Source: Aedes albopictus
Lineage: Eukaryota; Arthropoda; Insecta; Diptera; Culicidae
Direction of reading: 5' to 3'
NCBI RefSeq assembly: GCF_035046485.1
Contig: NC_085138.1
Span: forward strand, 10,575,823-10,639,822
DNA: 64,000 nucleotides
The notes beneath the pieces are model-generated. The model was not told where the DNA came from and ran no database searches. It was given only the letters and a program-made list of their open reading frames with translations. Of the stretch, positions 11,410 through 20,339 are shown one piece after another (position 1 is the stretch's first letter; every line of letters begins with the position of its first letter). The position numbers were made by a program, and so were the translations under genes.

Positions 11410-13197
11410 ATATCATACTGCCAATGTGATTACAATAAGTAACAGAACAACCGGTCACTGTTTATGAGTTAAAATGGCATTTATCAATATCACCCCATAA
11501 CACGGTAGTTTTCTACAGTCAGAGAGAGGAAGTGCGAAAGTAGAGAGGAGAGAGTTGTCAAAAAACGTAAATAAAGCGGCAAACAATGGGATAAATTTTA
11601 ACAATATTGGGCAAAGCATGAGTTTAAATCACTTTGAAAATGTTTTATAAGAACAAATTGTGTCGGTGAGCAGATTCAATAAATCACGTGAGTGCAAAAA
11701 TGCAAAGGTAAATATAACTGCTTTTTAATATTGTTTATTTAAGCAGATTTGTTTTTGCTTGTTTGACCAAGTTACACCTCACTGTGCACCGTCCGATTTG
11801 GTTGTTTTGAGTGGGTGGTTGAGAGGGTGATTAGAGCGGGAGCCAAGCTTATTGTTGTGATCTCAAGCAACCTTCACCTTAAATGTGAAGATATGGCTAC
11901 TGTTACGAATGTTGAACTCAGTTTCTGAACTCCAAGGTAGTTTGGCTTACCTGGAATATCCCTATAGTGTCTATAAATGACATTTAAGATTTCAAGAGTT
12001 CCACGGATCCCAGCAGATTATGCAATGCTATTATTTATGGTGAAAACACATAGCATTGTAGATTAGGACTTTACTACAGGACAGTTCGGGAAACCTAGAA
12101 CATCCCAGAATATAAAACACGTTTTGATATTCTATGTATGTATATATGTAGGTACATACAAACTAATTTAAGTATTCAATACATTTCCTCCTAAATGCCA
12201 CAAAAGATTTCTCTAGCGTTAAACTGTTGAGAAGTAGATTTCATATCATAATTTGGGACATCCACTATAATTTATTCATGATTTTTACATGGAATTCTCC
12301 CATAAATGTTAGTCGCGCGAAAAAACGAGATTTTTTCAACGTATTGTGCAAAACACAACAGTGCGATAACTCGAGGGTAAATGAAGTTTGCAAGACGTTT
12401 TCCTGGCATTCCTTGTATTATATCAGCGGAACTTTCACAAGTAACTACAATTAGAACTTTTTTGTGGACACTTTAGGGATTTATCCTGAAGTTTTGTTGA
12501 AAATTCCACCAGTCTTTCTTTTCGAGGACCTCTCCAAAATCTGGCGAAACATTTCCTAAGAACTTCTTCATGCAATCATATCAAAATTCTGCCAGAACCT
12601 CCTATAGCAATCAGTTCACGGTCTTCAAAAGTTTCTCCAAATCTCGTCCCGAAATCCTTCAAGCTAAGCCTTTGCTAAGCATTTGATGAACATTTCTATC
12701 GAAACAGTGATGAGCCCCCACTTTGTGATTGATTGATGCGATCGCTACAAGGTTAGTGCGGCAATTAAATTGGCTTTATTTGATCTTGGAACGGCGCGCT
12801 GAGGTTGAGCCTTTGGCTACGGATCATAAAACAAACGTGTAAAACTTAGAGTGCCATAATTTCTTTAGCCATCAAATTCTTCCATGGAACACCAACGATA
12901 TTTTTGACGCGTCCATTCGTTTCAAGATACGCGTAAAACTCTGATTGGTTTTGCCTAGTGGTTCGTCTAACTGCCTACAAGGTGAGAACAATCACACAGC
13001 AGGCTGCATCTTGCCAAGTGTTTTACTAGGCTCAACACCGGGCCTCAATCGGTTCCACCGACCACCAACGATCGATCAAGTAGGCTCTGAAATCAATCAT
13101 AAAACCGGAGCCAATGCGGCAAGGTCATTTAAAATTGAGGTGCTACGCTCAGATGGAAGCACGAAAATTAGTGAAAATGGAACTCATCCTTCCTGAC
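11410..13197. other. Non-coding stretch up to the Ty3/gypsy insertion
   Basis: No supported gene. The segment at 12760-13197 is GC-richer and looks like single-copy host DNA interrupted by the retrotransposon; the other side resumes at 24609. The 83-codon ORF at 12945-13196 matches nothing I know. Confidence 0.4.
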
Positions 13198-13201
13198 CAT
13201 G
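13198..13201. other. Target-site duplication CATG (left)
   Basis: CATG lies immediately before the 5' LTR and again immediately after the 3' LTR at 24605-24608. A 4-bp duplication is usual for Ty3/gypsy integrases. Confidence 0.9.
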
Positions 13202-13848
13202 TGAACCAACCATAGCCTAAATGATCAATTAATCATTTATTCTACATTAGACATTAGCTTTCATTAATTGATCATTTTGCATCATCATGAGCAAAACTCA
13301 AGTTAGGATGGTGACTACCTACATACGGTACATTTAAATTATTGAATCATCATATGTGACATGCGCGAAAGCGAAATAAACAAATCACACGCGGTAGTTG
13401 GTCAGCGGGTGACCTAGTTTGCTTCAGCAGGTCTCTACCTGTTCTAGTTGGCATACGGTAAGCCAAAAAGAATGCATAACTACCGGAGTATAACATAATA
13501 AAACATGTGACTCATATAAGGAAGCATTCTAGCCGCTTCCAATTAGATACTAAGTAAGAGACGCGAGCTTTCTCTCTCGCGCTTTTTGAAGTACTAGAAT
13601 GTTGGTACTTGAGTAAAGAGAGCGAGAGCGGAGAATGTGACGCTAGGCGCTTAAGTTAAGTTAAGTGGGGGGAGAAAAAAAATAATAACCAAAAAATTGT
13701 AATTATATATAAGATACATTTTTGAATAAAGACGTCGGTCGGTCGGAGTTAGTTATAACAGAAGAAAAGCGAGTTGGCTTTTACCTTCGATGACAAATTC
13801 CGTGTAGAAGCAGTGAAAACCCTTGACCACTCTGGTCAACGCGGTGCA
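13202..13848 (+). repeat. 5' LTR (647 bp)
   Basis: It starts TGAACCAACC and ends GCGGTGCA, giving TG...CA termini. It matches the LTR at 23958-24604 in length and, in all stretches I compared, in sequence. It holds the promoter (TATA box near 13704) and an AATAAA signal. A hairpin-forming segment around 13556-13640 contains CTTTCTCTCTCGCG and a GAGAGCGAGAGCGG partner. Confidence 0.95.
13704..13730 (+). promoter_or_regulatory. LTR TATA box and polyadenylation signal
   Basis: TATATATAAG at 13704-13713 fits a TATA box, predicting transcription from about 13735. AATAAA follows at 13725-13730. The signal lies upstream of the predicted start, so in the 3' LTR the full-length RNA would include it and end soon after. 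R must therefore be very short. The same pair is at 24460-24486 in the 3' LTR. Confidence 0.6.
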
Positions 13849-14454
13849 TTTGGTGACAGCGGAAAAGCGCTAAACAAGTGCAGGCACGCCGTTTGTGATT
13901 GGAAAGTGAAAAAGAATAAAAACCTATTGAAGTATCTAAGACCCAGCTGGTTACTACAGAAGAAATCGTGTAAGTGTTGCGCAGAAAACTATTAGGCGAA
14001 GCGCGAAGAAAATAGTGCAAGTACGCCGTTAACTGATATGGTGAAACTTGTTAAGTGAAAAAGTGAAAAAAAGAGGCCGTACTACTTACTACAAAAAAAA
14101 CTATTAGGTACCAGAATAAAGAAACGGTGCGAATCTTTTAGTTGAGTGGAAGAAAACGTGGCAACCGGCAAAATGGAAAATATTACAACAGCTGCAATAC
14201 TGTAAGTACAAACCTTTTTCTCTCTCTTCTTTTTACATGGGATTTTAATAAATTATGCAGTTAGCATGATTTAAAATGAAAAACATTTTTTATATCAATT
14301 ATGTGGTGAAAATTAGTGAAGTGTGGTGAATATGTTAAACAATATAAGCGTTATAGCTGTGCCACCGGAAGTCTAAATTTAGGTGTTTTTTAGAACAAAT
14401 TTAATACATGTCTAAACTTATTTTAATTCGCCATCGTCAATTGTCATTCAGTAA
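13849..14454 (+). other. Ty3/gypsy leader with splice donor and short upstream ORF
   Basis: This 606-base untranslated leader lies between the LTR and gag. An ATG at 14173 opens a 10-codon segment that runs to a strong splice donor, CT|GTAAGTA, with the exon ending at 14201. A strong acceptor, TTACTTTTCTTTTAG, ends at 20536, just after pol. That is the geometry used for spliced env RNA in errantiviruses. Here the joined frame stops after a few codons, so any product is a mini-ORF. Confidence 0.5.
13851..13860 (+). other. Putative primer-binding site
   Basis: TGGTGACAGC starts two bases after the LTR. It begins with TGG, the complement of a tRNA CCA end, as in other LTR retrotransposons. I cannot name the tRNA with confidence. 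Confidence 0.5.
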
Positions 14455-16089
14455 ATGTCTGAGCGAAATAAAAGCCCGAATGATTCAACACATCAATCCA
14501 ATTACTCGGAATTGCAATATCTTAAAGATTTGATAGAGCGAGAGTTTCTGAACATAAATAAAAGTAAATATAGAGCCAGATCATTGGCAGGGATCAACCT
14601 TAAAAAAGAATTACTACAAGATTCTTTAGAAAGGTTCGAAACAATATTAAAACATTATGAATCCATTATAACTGTTAACGAATGGAATACACTAACTGAT
14701 GTATTCGATATACTTAAATCCAAAGTACATAATTCAATTCAAATATTAAATCAAACCGATATTCTTCAAACCCAAAAACGGCGTAGTTCTGAAACCAGTA
14801 TCTACACAAATATTGTTATACCCCGAAACTTCTTTGATACCGAAGAAAATTCGGAAGAAATAAATTCATCATTTACCAATAAAGAAAATCAAATATTATC
14901 CTCCACCTTAAGGAGAAATTCGGGCGAAGAGCCGGAAGACATTTCATCAGACACAGAGAATAAACCAAATTTCAAAGAACAAATCGAAAACTTTAAACAA
15001 GATTGTTTAGAACATAGTTTCCATTTTCAACGAAGACTTCACAGAAATCCATCAATAATGGAATTTTCACAACTAATGGCATTTCAATGCATTCCGACAT
15101 TTGAAGGTGATCCACATGAACTGGACCCATTCCTTTGGCAAATTGACTTGTTCGCCGCACAAGTAGGTAGAGGTGACATTAAACCACTTTTGAATGTAGT
15201 TTACCTGAAACTAAAAGGAAAGGCTCTACAAAAACTTCAACAAATTACGGCTGACACATGGCCAGAAGTAAAGGATAAACTTAAAAATGAATTCAAACTT
15301 GAGAGAAACAGTTACTCAATTATGAAAGAGGTGGAAACCTTATTACAAAAAAATGACGAATCTTTTGACGAATACAAATCCAGAGCAGAAGATCTATTTA
15401 AGTGGGTAGAAAATGAAGGAAATTATGCAATTAGTTCATTACGAAAGCATTTTTTGGGGGGACTAAAGAACAAAGGTTTAGCACAAGCGGGAAAATCTCA
15501 ACGCGACAAGTCTTTTCCAGAATTACTCACATGGCTTAAAAAAGAGTGTGAGGATGGGGATGAAATTAAAGAAATACATACACGAGCTGAAACGTTGAAC
15601 ACAACGACACCAAATAATAAATTCAACATTCCCCGCAGCAAATTCAACTCCTCAAGCAGAAATTTTGCCAACCAAAATAATTCACCTCGAAACTCTCAAT
15701 TTAGACAAAATCAAAATAATGGAAACTTTCAACACAATTCTCAGCAAAATGCTCAAAGAAGTTACAATCAGAATTTGAACAGAAATCTACCCAGAAATAA
15801 TTTCAATCAGAATAATACCCCCAATCCTTCACTGCAAGGGCGATATTATTACGAACAAAATAATATTAATCCACCCCAACAGAACCAGAACTTTCAAGGG
15901 AATAATAATGGTAACATTCCATATCATGCGAGAAACTTTAACAACGAGAGTTCACCTCAAAGACTTTTCAGAAACAATCAACAAGCATTGGAATATAATA
16001 CGCCGAGAGGAAACACTTCCAAACAATACCAGAATCATCAAGTTTCCCCACAGAACCAACTGGTACGATATAGACAACAAAAAAACTAA
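14455..16089 (+). CDS. gag: Gag of the Ty3/gypsy element (544 aa)
   Basis: Gag would assemble the cytoplasmic particle that packages the element's RNA. The ATG at 14455 is the first in a frame that stays open to TAA at 16087-16089. Residues 1-190 are charged and helical. Residues about 205-370 look like a retrotransposon capsid domain, with FEGDPHELDPFLWQIDLF and the following LKGKALQKLQ. From about 385 to the end the protein is very rich in Asn, Gln and Arg. No CCHC zinc knuckle is present, so RNA binding probably relies on the basic Asn/Gln-rich tail, as in gypsy-type Gags. Its last sense codons form a slippery heptamer that leads into pol. The frame is intact. Confidence 0.9.
   Translation: MSERNKSPNDSTHQSNYSELQYLKDLIEREFLNINKSKYRARSLAGINLKKELLQDSLERFETILKHYESIITVNEWNTLTDVFDILKSKVHNSIQILNQTDILQTQKRRSSETSIYTNIVIPRNFFDTEENSEEINSSFTNKENQILSSTLRRNSGEEPEDISSDTENKPNFKEQIENFKQDCLEHSFHFQRRLHRNPSIMEFSQLMAFQCIPTFEGDPHELDPFLWQIDLFAAQVGRGDIKPLLNVVYLKLKGKALQKLQQITADTWPEVKDKLKNEFKLERNSYSIMKEVETLLQKNDESFDEYKSRAEDLFKWVENEGNYAISSLRKHFLGGLKNKGLAQAGKSQRDKSFPELLTWLKKECEDGDEIKEIHTRAETLNTTTPNNKFNIPRSKFNSSSRNFANQNNSPRNSQFRQNQNNGNFQHNSQQNAQRSYNQNLNRNLPRNNFNQNNTPNPSLQGRYYYEQNNINPPQQNQNFQGNNNGNIPYHARNFNNESSPQRLFRNNQQALEYNTPRGNTSKQYQNHQVSPQNQLVRYRQQKN
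16080..16086 (+). promoter_or_regulatory. -1 ribosomal frameshift site A-AAA-AAC
   Basis: The gag codons AAA AAC directly precede its TAA stop and are preceded by A, giving the canonical X XXY YYZ heptamer. Shifting back one base enters a frame that is open all the way into pol, with no stop between here and the first pol ATG at 16185. A GAGGCTTTGA segment and a downstream CCTCAAAG can pair as the stimulatory stem. Gag-Pol is therefore most likely made by -1 frameshifting. Confidence 0.8.
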
Positions 16090-16184
16090 TTAACCGAGGC
16101 TTTGAATTCTGCGTCCGAAGTCCTCAAAGAATAGAAAATAACTCATACAGACGCTTTAAGGCAAATATTGTCAGAAATAATTGC

Positions 16185-19100
16185 ATGAATTGGCATAAAA
16201 ATTTGTATAGTCAACAAAAACCTACAAAAAATTCAGACAATCTGAATAAATGCATACCAGCGCATGAAAAATTAGCAATAACCTACACAAGGGATAACCA
16301 ATTTTTACTGACACTGGCTTCATTACATAAACCAAATAAAACCTGTAAATACCTTATTGACACGGGAGCAAGCCACAATTTAATGAGATGGGATATAGCT
16401 GCTAATATGGGAGTAAATGATGTGAATTATGCTGAAAAACTAAACATAATAGGGTTTAATTCAACAATGTCAACGACATTAGGGTCAGTGAAAATTATAA
16501 TGATAATGGGGGGCTCTCAATATGAATTGAAATTTCACCTAATTAAGGAATTATGCGTTCCTGGTATCATAGGAGCAGTATTCTTACAAAAATATACACT
16601 ATATATAGATCAACAATTTAAATATATAATATTACGCAAGCCGAGCAATAACGAAAATTCCACGGCAACGCGTACGGGAAAATTTTTCATGAATTCAGTA
16701 ATAAACAACAAAGGCGATGTTCCCCAAAACCAAATCAATAATACTATCAAACCATTATCTCAGAAAAATAAGCACATTTTAGTAAGCGACAAAGCGTGCC
16801 AAACAAACTCTTTAGAACAGAGATACAACGAAACATTTACACAGGAACAACGTAAAGAAAAGGAATGCCAAATAAACTTTGAAGATCATAGCAACGTAGA
16901 AAACTCTAACAATTTATTTTGCAATACATATGATCATTTTTACAACAATAGGGAACCATCAAACTGGCCAACTGGCTTAGAAAAAAACGTGACTAGATAT
17001 TTAGATACCGAAGACAAAATGACAGAAAACTATTCTGCTGAATATTTTGAAGAAATTGATTCACAAACACAACAATACTTTTCAGAAGACTTGGATTCAA
17101 CCCAAGACTTCAGCGTACTAGATAACAAAGATCAACAACAAATTGAAGGTGAAAACCGCCTATCTAAATTAATTGAAACTATCAACTTAAAACATTTAAA
17201 AAAGAATAATTTCAATGCCATGGAAGAAATTATGACAAATTACAGCGATGTATTTTATTTGAAAGGAGACCCGCTGACGAGTACAAATGCCGCAGTACAT
17301 GAAATTGAAACTACAACTAATGTACCAATTAACAAACGACAGTACAGATTTCCGGAGTCCACAAAGAAACAAATTAATGCGGAAATTGAGGAAATGCACA
17401 GGCAAGGGATTATAAAGCCCAGCAAAAGTCCTTGGAACGCACCAGTTTTGTGTATACCAAAGAAAGATTTAGATTCCGAAGGAAATAAAAAGTATAGAAT
17501 TGTAGTTGACTTTAGAGCTTTGAATCTAGTCACTAAACCCTTCGTTTACCCAATCCCTCTCATCAATGATATTTTAGACAGTTTGGGAGACAGCCAATAT
17601 TTTTCTACAATCGACTTGAAATCCGGGTTCTACCAAGTCCCTATTAACCCGAAAGATGCTGCTAAAACAGCATTTTCAACCCCAAAAGGACATTTTGAAT
17701 TCACAAGAATGCCTATGGGGCTCAGAAATAGTCCATCAACATTTCAGAAGTTGATGAATACAGTATTGTACGAAATTAAAGATGTAAAAGCTATCGTATA
17801 TTTGGACGATATTATTGTCTTTGGCCGTACAATTGAGGAACACAACGAAAATCTCAAAAAAGTATTGGAGGCTCTTCGTAGACATAACTTGAAAGTTGAA
17901 CCTACAAAATGTCAAATTTTGAAAACCGATTTAAAATTTTTGGGACATGCTGTAGATAAACACGGAATTCGTCCATTAATGGACAATATTAAAGCTATTA
18001 AAGAAATGCCTGTACCGAAAACAATGAAACAAGTTCGATCATTTTTAGGAACCGTTAATTTTTACGGTAAATTTATTCCAAAGATTGCAGAGATACGCAA
18101 ACCCCTTAACGATTTGTTGAGAAAAAACGTTAAGTTTAATTGGACGGAAGAATGTCAACATGCATTTGAAAAATTAAAATATTTTTTAACATCTGATTCC
18201 TTATTAGTAAGACCGAATTACAAAGACACATTTGTCCTTACGACAGATGCGAGCGAATATGCAATCGGAGCAGTACTTTCAAATGAGAAATCCACGGATA
18301 GACCCATTGCGTATGCTAGCAGGGGACTTGTTGGAGCTGAACGGAAATATCATACGATTGAAAAGGAATTACTAGCAATCGTATGGGCAGTAAATTATTT
18401 TAGGCATTACATTTACAATCAAAAGTTCATTGTATATACCGATCATAGGCCATTAATCTCTTTATGGCATCTCAAGGAGACTTCGCCAACTTTGACAAGA
18501 TTAAGGTTAAAATTACAAGGTTTAGAATGCGATATTCGATACAAACAAGGGAAAGATAATGTAGTAGCTGATTTCTTATCCAGGCTTCATACAGAAAGCG
18601 AACCCGAGAAAAATTCTAATGTTGTTGCTGTCGTGACCAGACAACAAAAACGACAACAGCATGATGAAAAGCAAAGGGAGCAAGTAAATTCTAAGACTAC
18701 AAATGTTGAACGATTCAGTACTTCCAAAGACGTAGTGAATAAACATTCAAACCCCAGGCAAAACTCCAACTGGAACCCACATATGGATGGGCTAGATAAT
18801 ATTGATTTTGCTATGGATGAACACAAGGGGCCATGCAAAACTGTTTCAAGCGATGAATTCAAGAACGCTTTAAGCGATCAATTGGATATTAAAAGACTTA
18901 CATTTTCAAGGAATATAATATCAGAGGAAAGTATAGATGCAACATTTTTGATTTTGAATAGCAGGTCAGCACATAAAGAATTAAGTGAATTCGTTGACCT
19001 ACCACATGGTTTTAAAGATTACTTGAAAGGGAATGTATTTTCAATCCCAAATAAAAAGTTATGGGGAATAATTTTAAATGGAAACAAAAGATCTAAAAGT

Positions 19101-20339
19101 GATACTAAAGTTTTATACGAAGGGCTCGTAGATGCATTTACCAATAGTCCTCAATACGCGAAAGATGCGGAAAATGTACAAATCATATCATTTAGAAATC
19201 TTCAAACACCCCCATATATGGATGTTTTAAGATTTATTGCAGAAAAGTTCAACAAACTTTTCACATTGTATACTCCCGAGAAGGATCGAATGTGGGTAAC
19301 ACCAGAGGAAAGGGAAACTGTCCTACAAGAATTTCATGACAGCCCACTAGGTGGACATGTCGGAAGCAAACGCATGCTAAAGCGCATAAATCCACTTTTC
19401 AAATGGGAGAATATGCGCAGAGATATAGAAAACTATGTCAAACAGTGTGACTCGTGCCAAAAGAACAAAATTAGTGCTGCAAATAAAATTCCAATGAAGA
19501 TCACAACCACGTCCACAGAACCTTTTGAAAAGATTTTTATGGATATCGTCGTATTACCCGAATCGAATAGCGGCAATAAATATGGATTGGTCATACAAGA
19601 TGATTTGACTAGATATCTAACAGTAGCTGCAATGGAAAACCAGGAAAGTCAAACAGTTGCCAAAACATTTGTGAATAGTTTTATTTGCAAATTTGGGGCA
19701 CCAAAAGAACTTGTAACTGATAATGGCACAAACTTTGTTAGCCAATTGATGAGAAATGTTTGTAAAATTTTGAAAATTAAAAAGATTACAACGACTGCCT
19801 ATCATCCACAAGCAAACCTTGTAGAAAGATCTAACAGAGAGTTGAAAATATATTTACGGCAATTCATTGGCGGAGATCCTCAAACATGGGATCAACTTCT
19901 TCCGCATTTTACATTCCAGTATAATACGACAATTAATTCGTCAACTGGATTTACACCTTTCGAATTACTCTATGGCAGAGCTGCGAGGATTCCGAACTCA
20001 ATCTACAGAATGAGAGATATGGAACTAACTTATTGCGATTATGCCGACGAACTCAAATTAACCCTAAAACATTTTCATGATAGAGCACGAGAGAACTTGA
20101 TTGTATCAAAGAAAAAACGAAAAGAAATTTACGATAAACAAACTAATGAATGGCAACCAATGTGGGGTGACATGGTTCTTGTTAAGGCCAACCCTACAGG
20201 TACAGGCCAAAAATTGCAATCGTTATGGAGAGGACCTTATGAAGTGGTCAGTTTTCCTAGCGAACAAACAACTATCGTTAAAAACGGAAAAAGGCTAGAA
20301 AAAGTTCATAATAACAGACTTCGAAAATATAATGATTAA
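16185..20339 (+). CDS. pol: Pol of the Ty3/gypsy element (1384 aa from the first ATG)
   Basis: This polyprotein carries the enzymes that copy the element's RNA into DNA and integrate it. Aspartic protease: LIDTGASHNLM at residues 57-67. Reverse transcriptase: the catalytic YLDDIIVF near residue 539. RNase H: TDASEYAIGAV near 686, with the catalytic Glu and the TDHRPL block following. Integrase: an HHCC zinc region ending CDSCQKNK near 1095, then the catalytic D,D,E at FMDIVV (about 1119), VTDNGTNF (about 1177) and VERSNRE (about 1211). A WRGPYEVV motif near 1350 is a GPY/F module. The frame is in -1 relation to gag and open upstream of this ATG back to the slippery heptamer, so the true N terminus is probably made by frameshift, about 33 codons earlier. 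No stop or missing catalytic residue was seen. Confidence 0.95.
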   Translation: MNWHKNLYSQQKPTKNSDNLNKCIPAHEKLAITYTRDNQFLLTLASLHKPNKTCKYLIDTGASHNLMRWDIAANMGVNDVNYAEKLNIIGFNSTMSTTLGSVKIIMIMGGSQYELKFHLIKELCVPGIIGAVFLQKYTLYIDQQFKYIILRKPSNNENSTATRTGKFFMNSVINNKGDVPQNQINNTIKPLSQKNKHILVSDKACQTNSLEQRYNETFTQEQRKEKECQINFEDHSNVENSNNLFCNTYDHFYNNREPSNWPTGLEKNVTRYLDTEDKMTENYSAEYFEEIDSQTQQYFSEDLDSTQDFSVLDNKDQQQIEGENRLSKLIETINLKHLKKNNFNAMEEIMTNYSDVFYLKGDPLTSTNAAVHEIETTTNVPINKRQYRFPESTKKQINAEIEEMHRQGIIKPSKSPWNAPVLCIPKKDLDSEGNKKYRIVVDFRALNLVTKPFVYPIPLINDILDSLGDSQYFSTIDLKSGFYQVPINPKDAAKTAFSTPKGHFEFTRMPMGLRNSPSTFQKLMNTVLYEIKDVKAIVYLDDIIVFGRTIEEHNENLKKVLEALRRHNLKVEPTKCQILKTDLKFLGHAVDKHGIRPLMDNIKAIKEMPVPKTMKQVRSFLGTVNFYGKFIPKIAEIRKPLNDLLRKNVKFNWTEECQHAFEKLKYFLTSDSLLVRPNYKDTFVLTTDASEYAIGAVLSNEKSTDRPIAYASRGLVGAERKYHTIEKELLAIVWAVNYFRHYIYNQKFIVYTDHRPLISLWHLKETSPTLTRLRLKLQGLECDIRYKQGKDNVVADFLSRLHTESEPEKNSNVVAVVTRQQKRQQHDEKQREQVNSKTTNVERFSTSKDVVNKHSNPRQNSNWNPHMDGLDNIDFAMDEHKGPCKTVSSDEFKNALSDQLDIKRLTFSRNIISEESIDATFLILNSRSAHKELSEFVDLPHGFKDYLKGNVFSIPNKKLWGIILNGNKRSKSDTKVLYEGLVDAFTNSPQYAKDAENVQIISFRNLQTPPYMDVLRFIAEKFNKLFTLYTPEKDRMWVTPEERETVLQEFHDSPLGGHVGSKRMLKRINPLFKWENMRRDIENYVKQCDSCQKNKISAANKIPMKITTTSTEPFEKIFMDIVVLPESNSGNKYGLVIQDDLTRYLTVAAMENQESQTVAKTFVNSFICKFGAPKELVTDNGTNFVSQLMRNVCKILKIKKITTTAYHPQANLVERSNRELKIYLRQFIGGDPQTWDQLLPHFTFQYNTTINSSTGFTPFELLYGRAARIPNSIYRMRDMELTYCDYADELKLTLKHFHDRARENLIVSKKKRKEIYDKQTNEWQPMWGDMVLVKANPTGTGQKLQSLWRGPYEVVSFPSEQTTIVKNGKRLEKVHNNRLRKYND

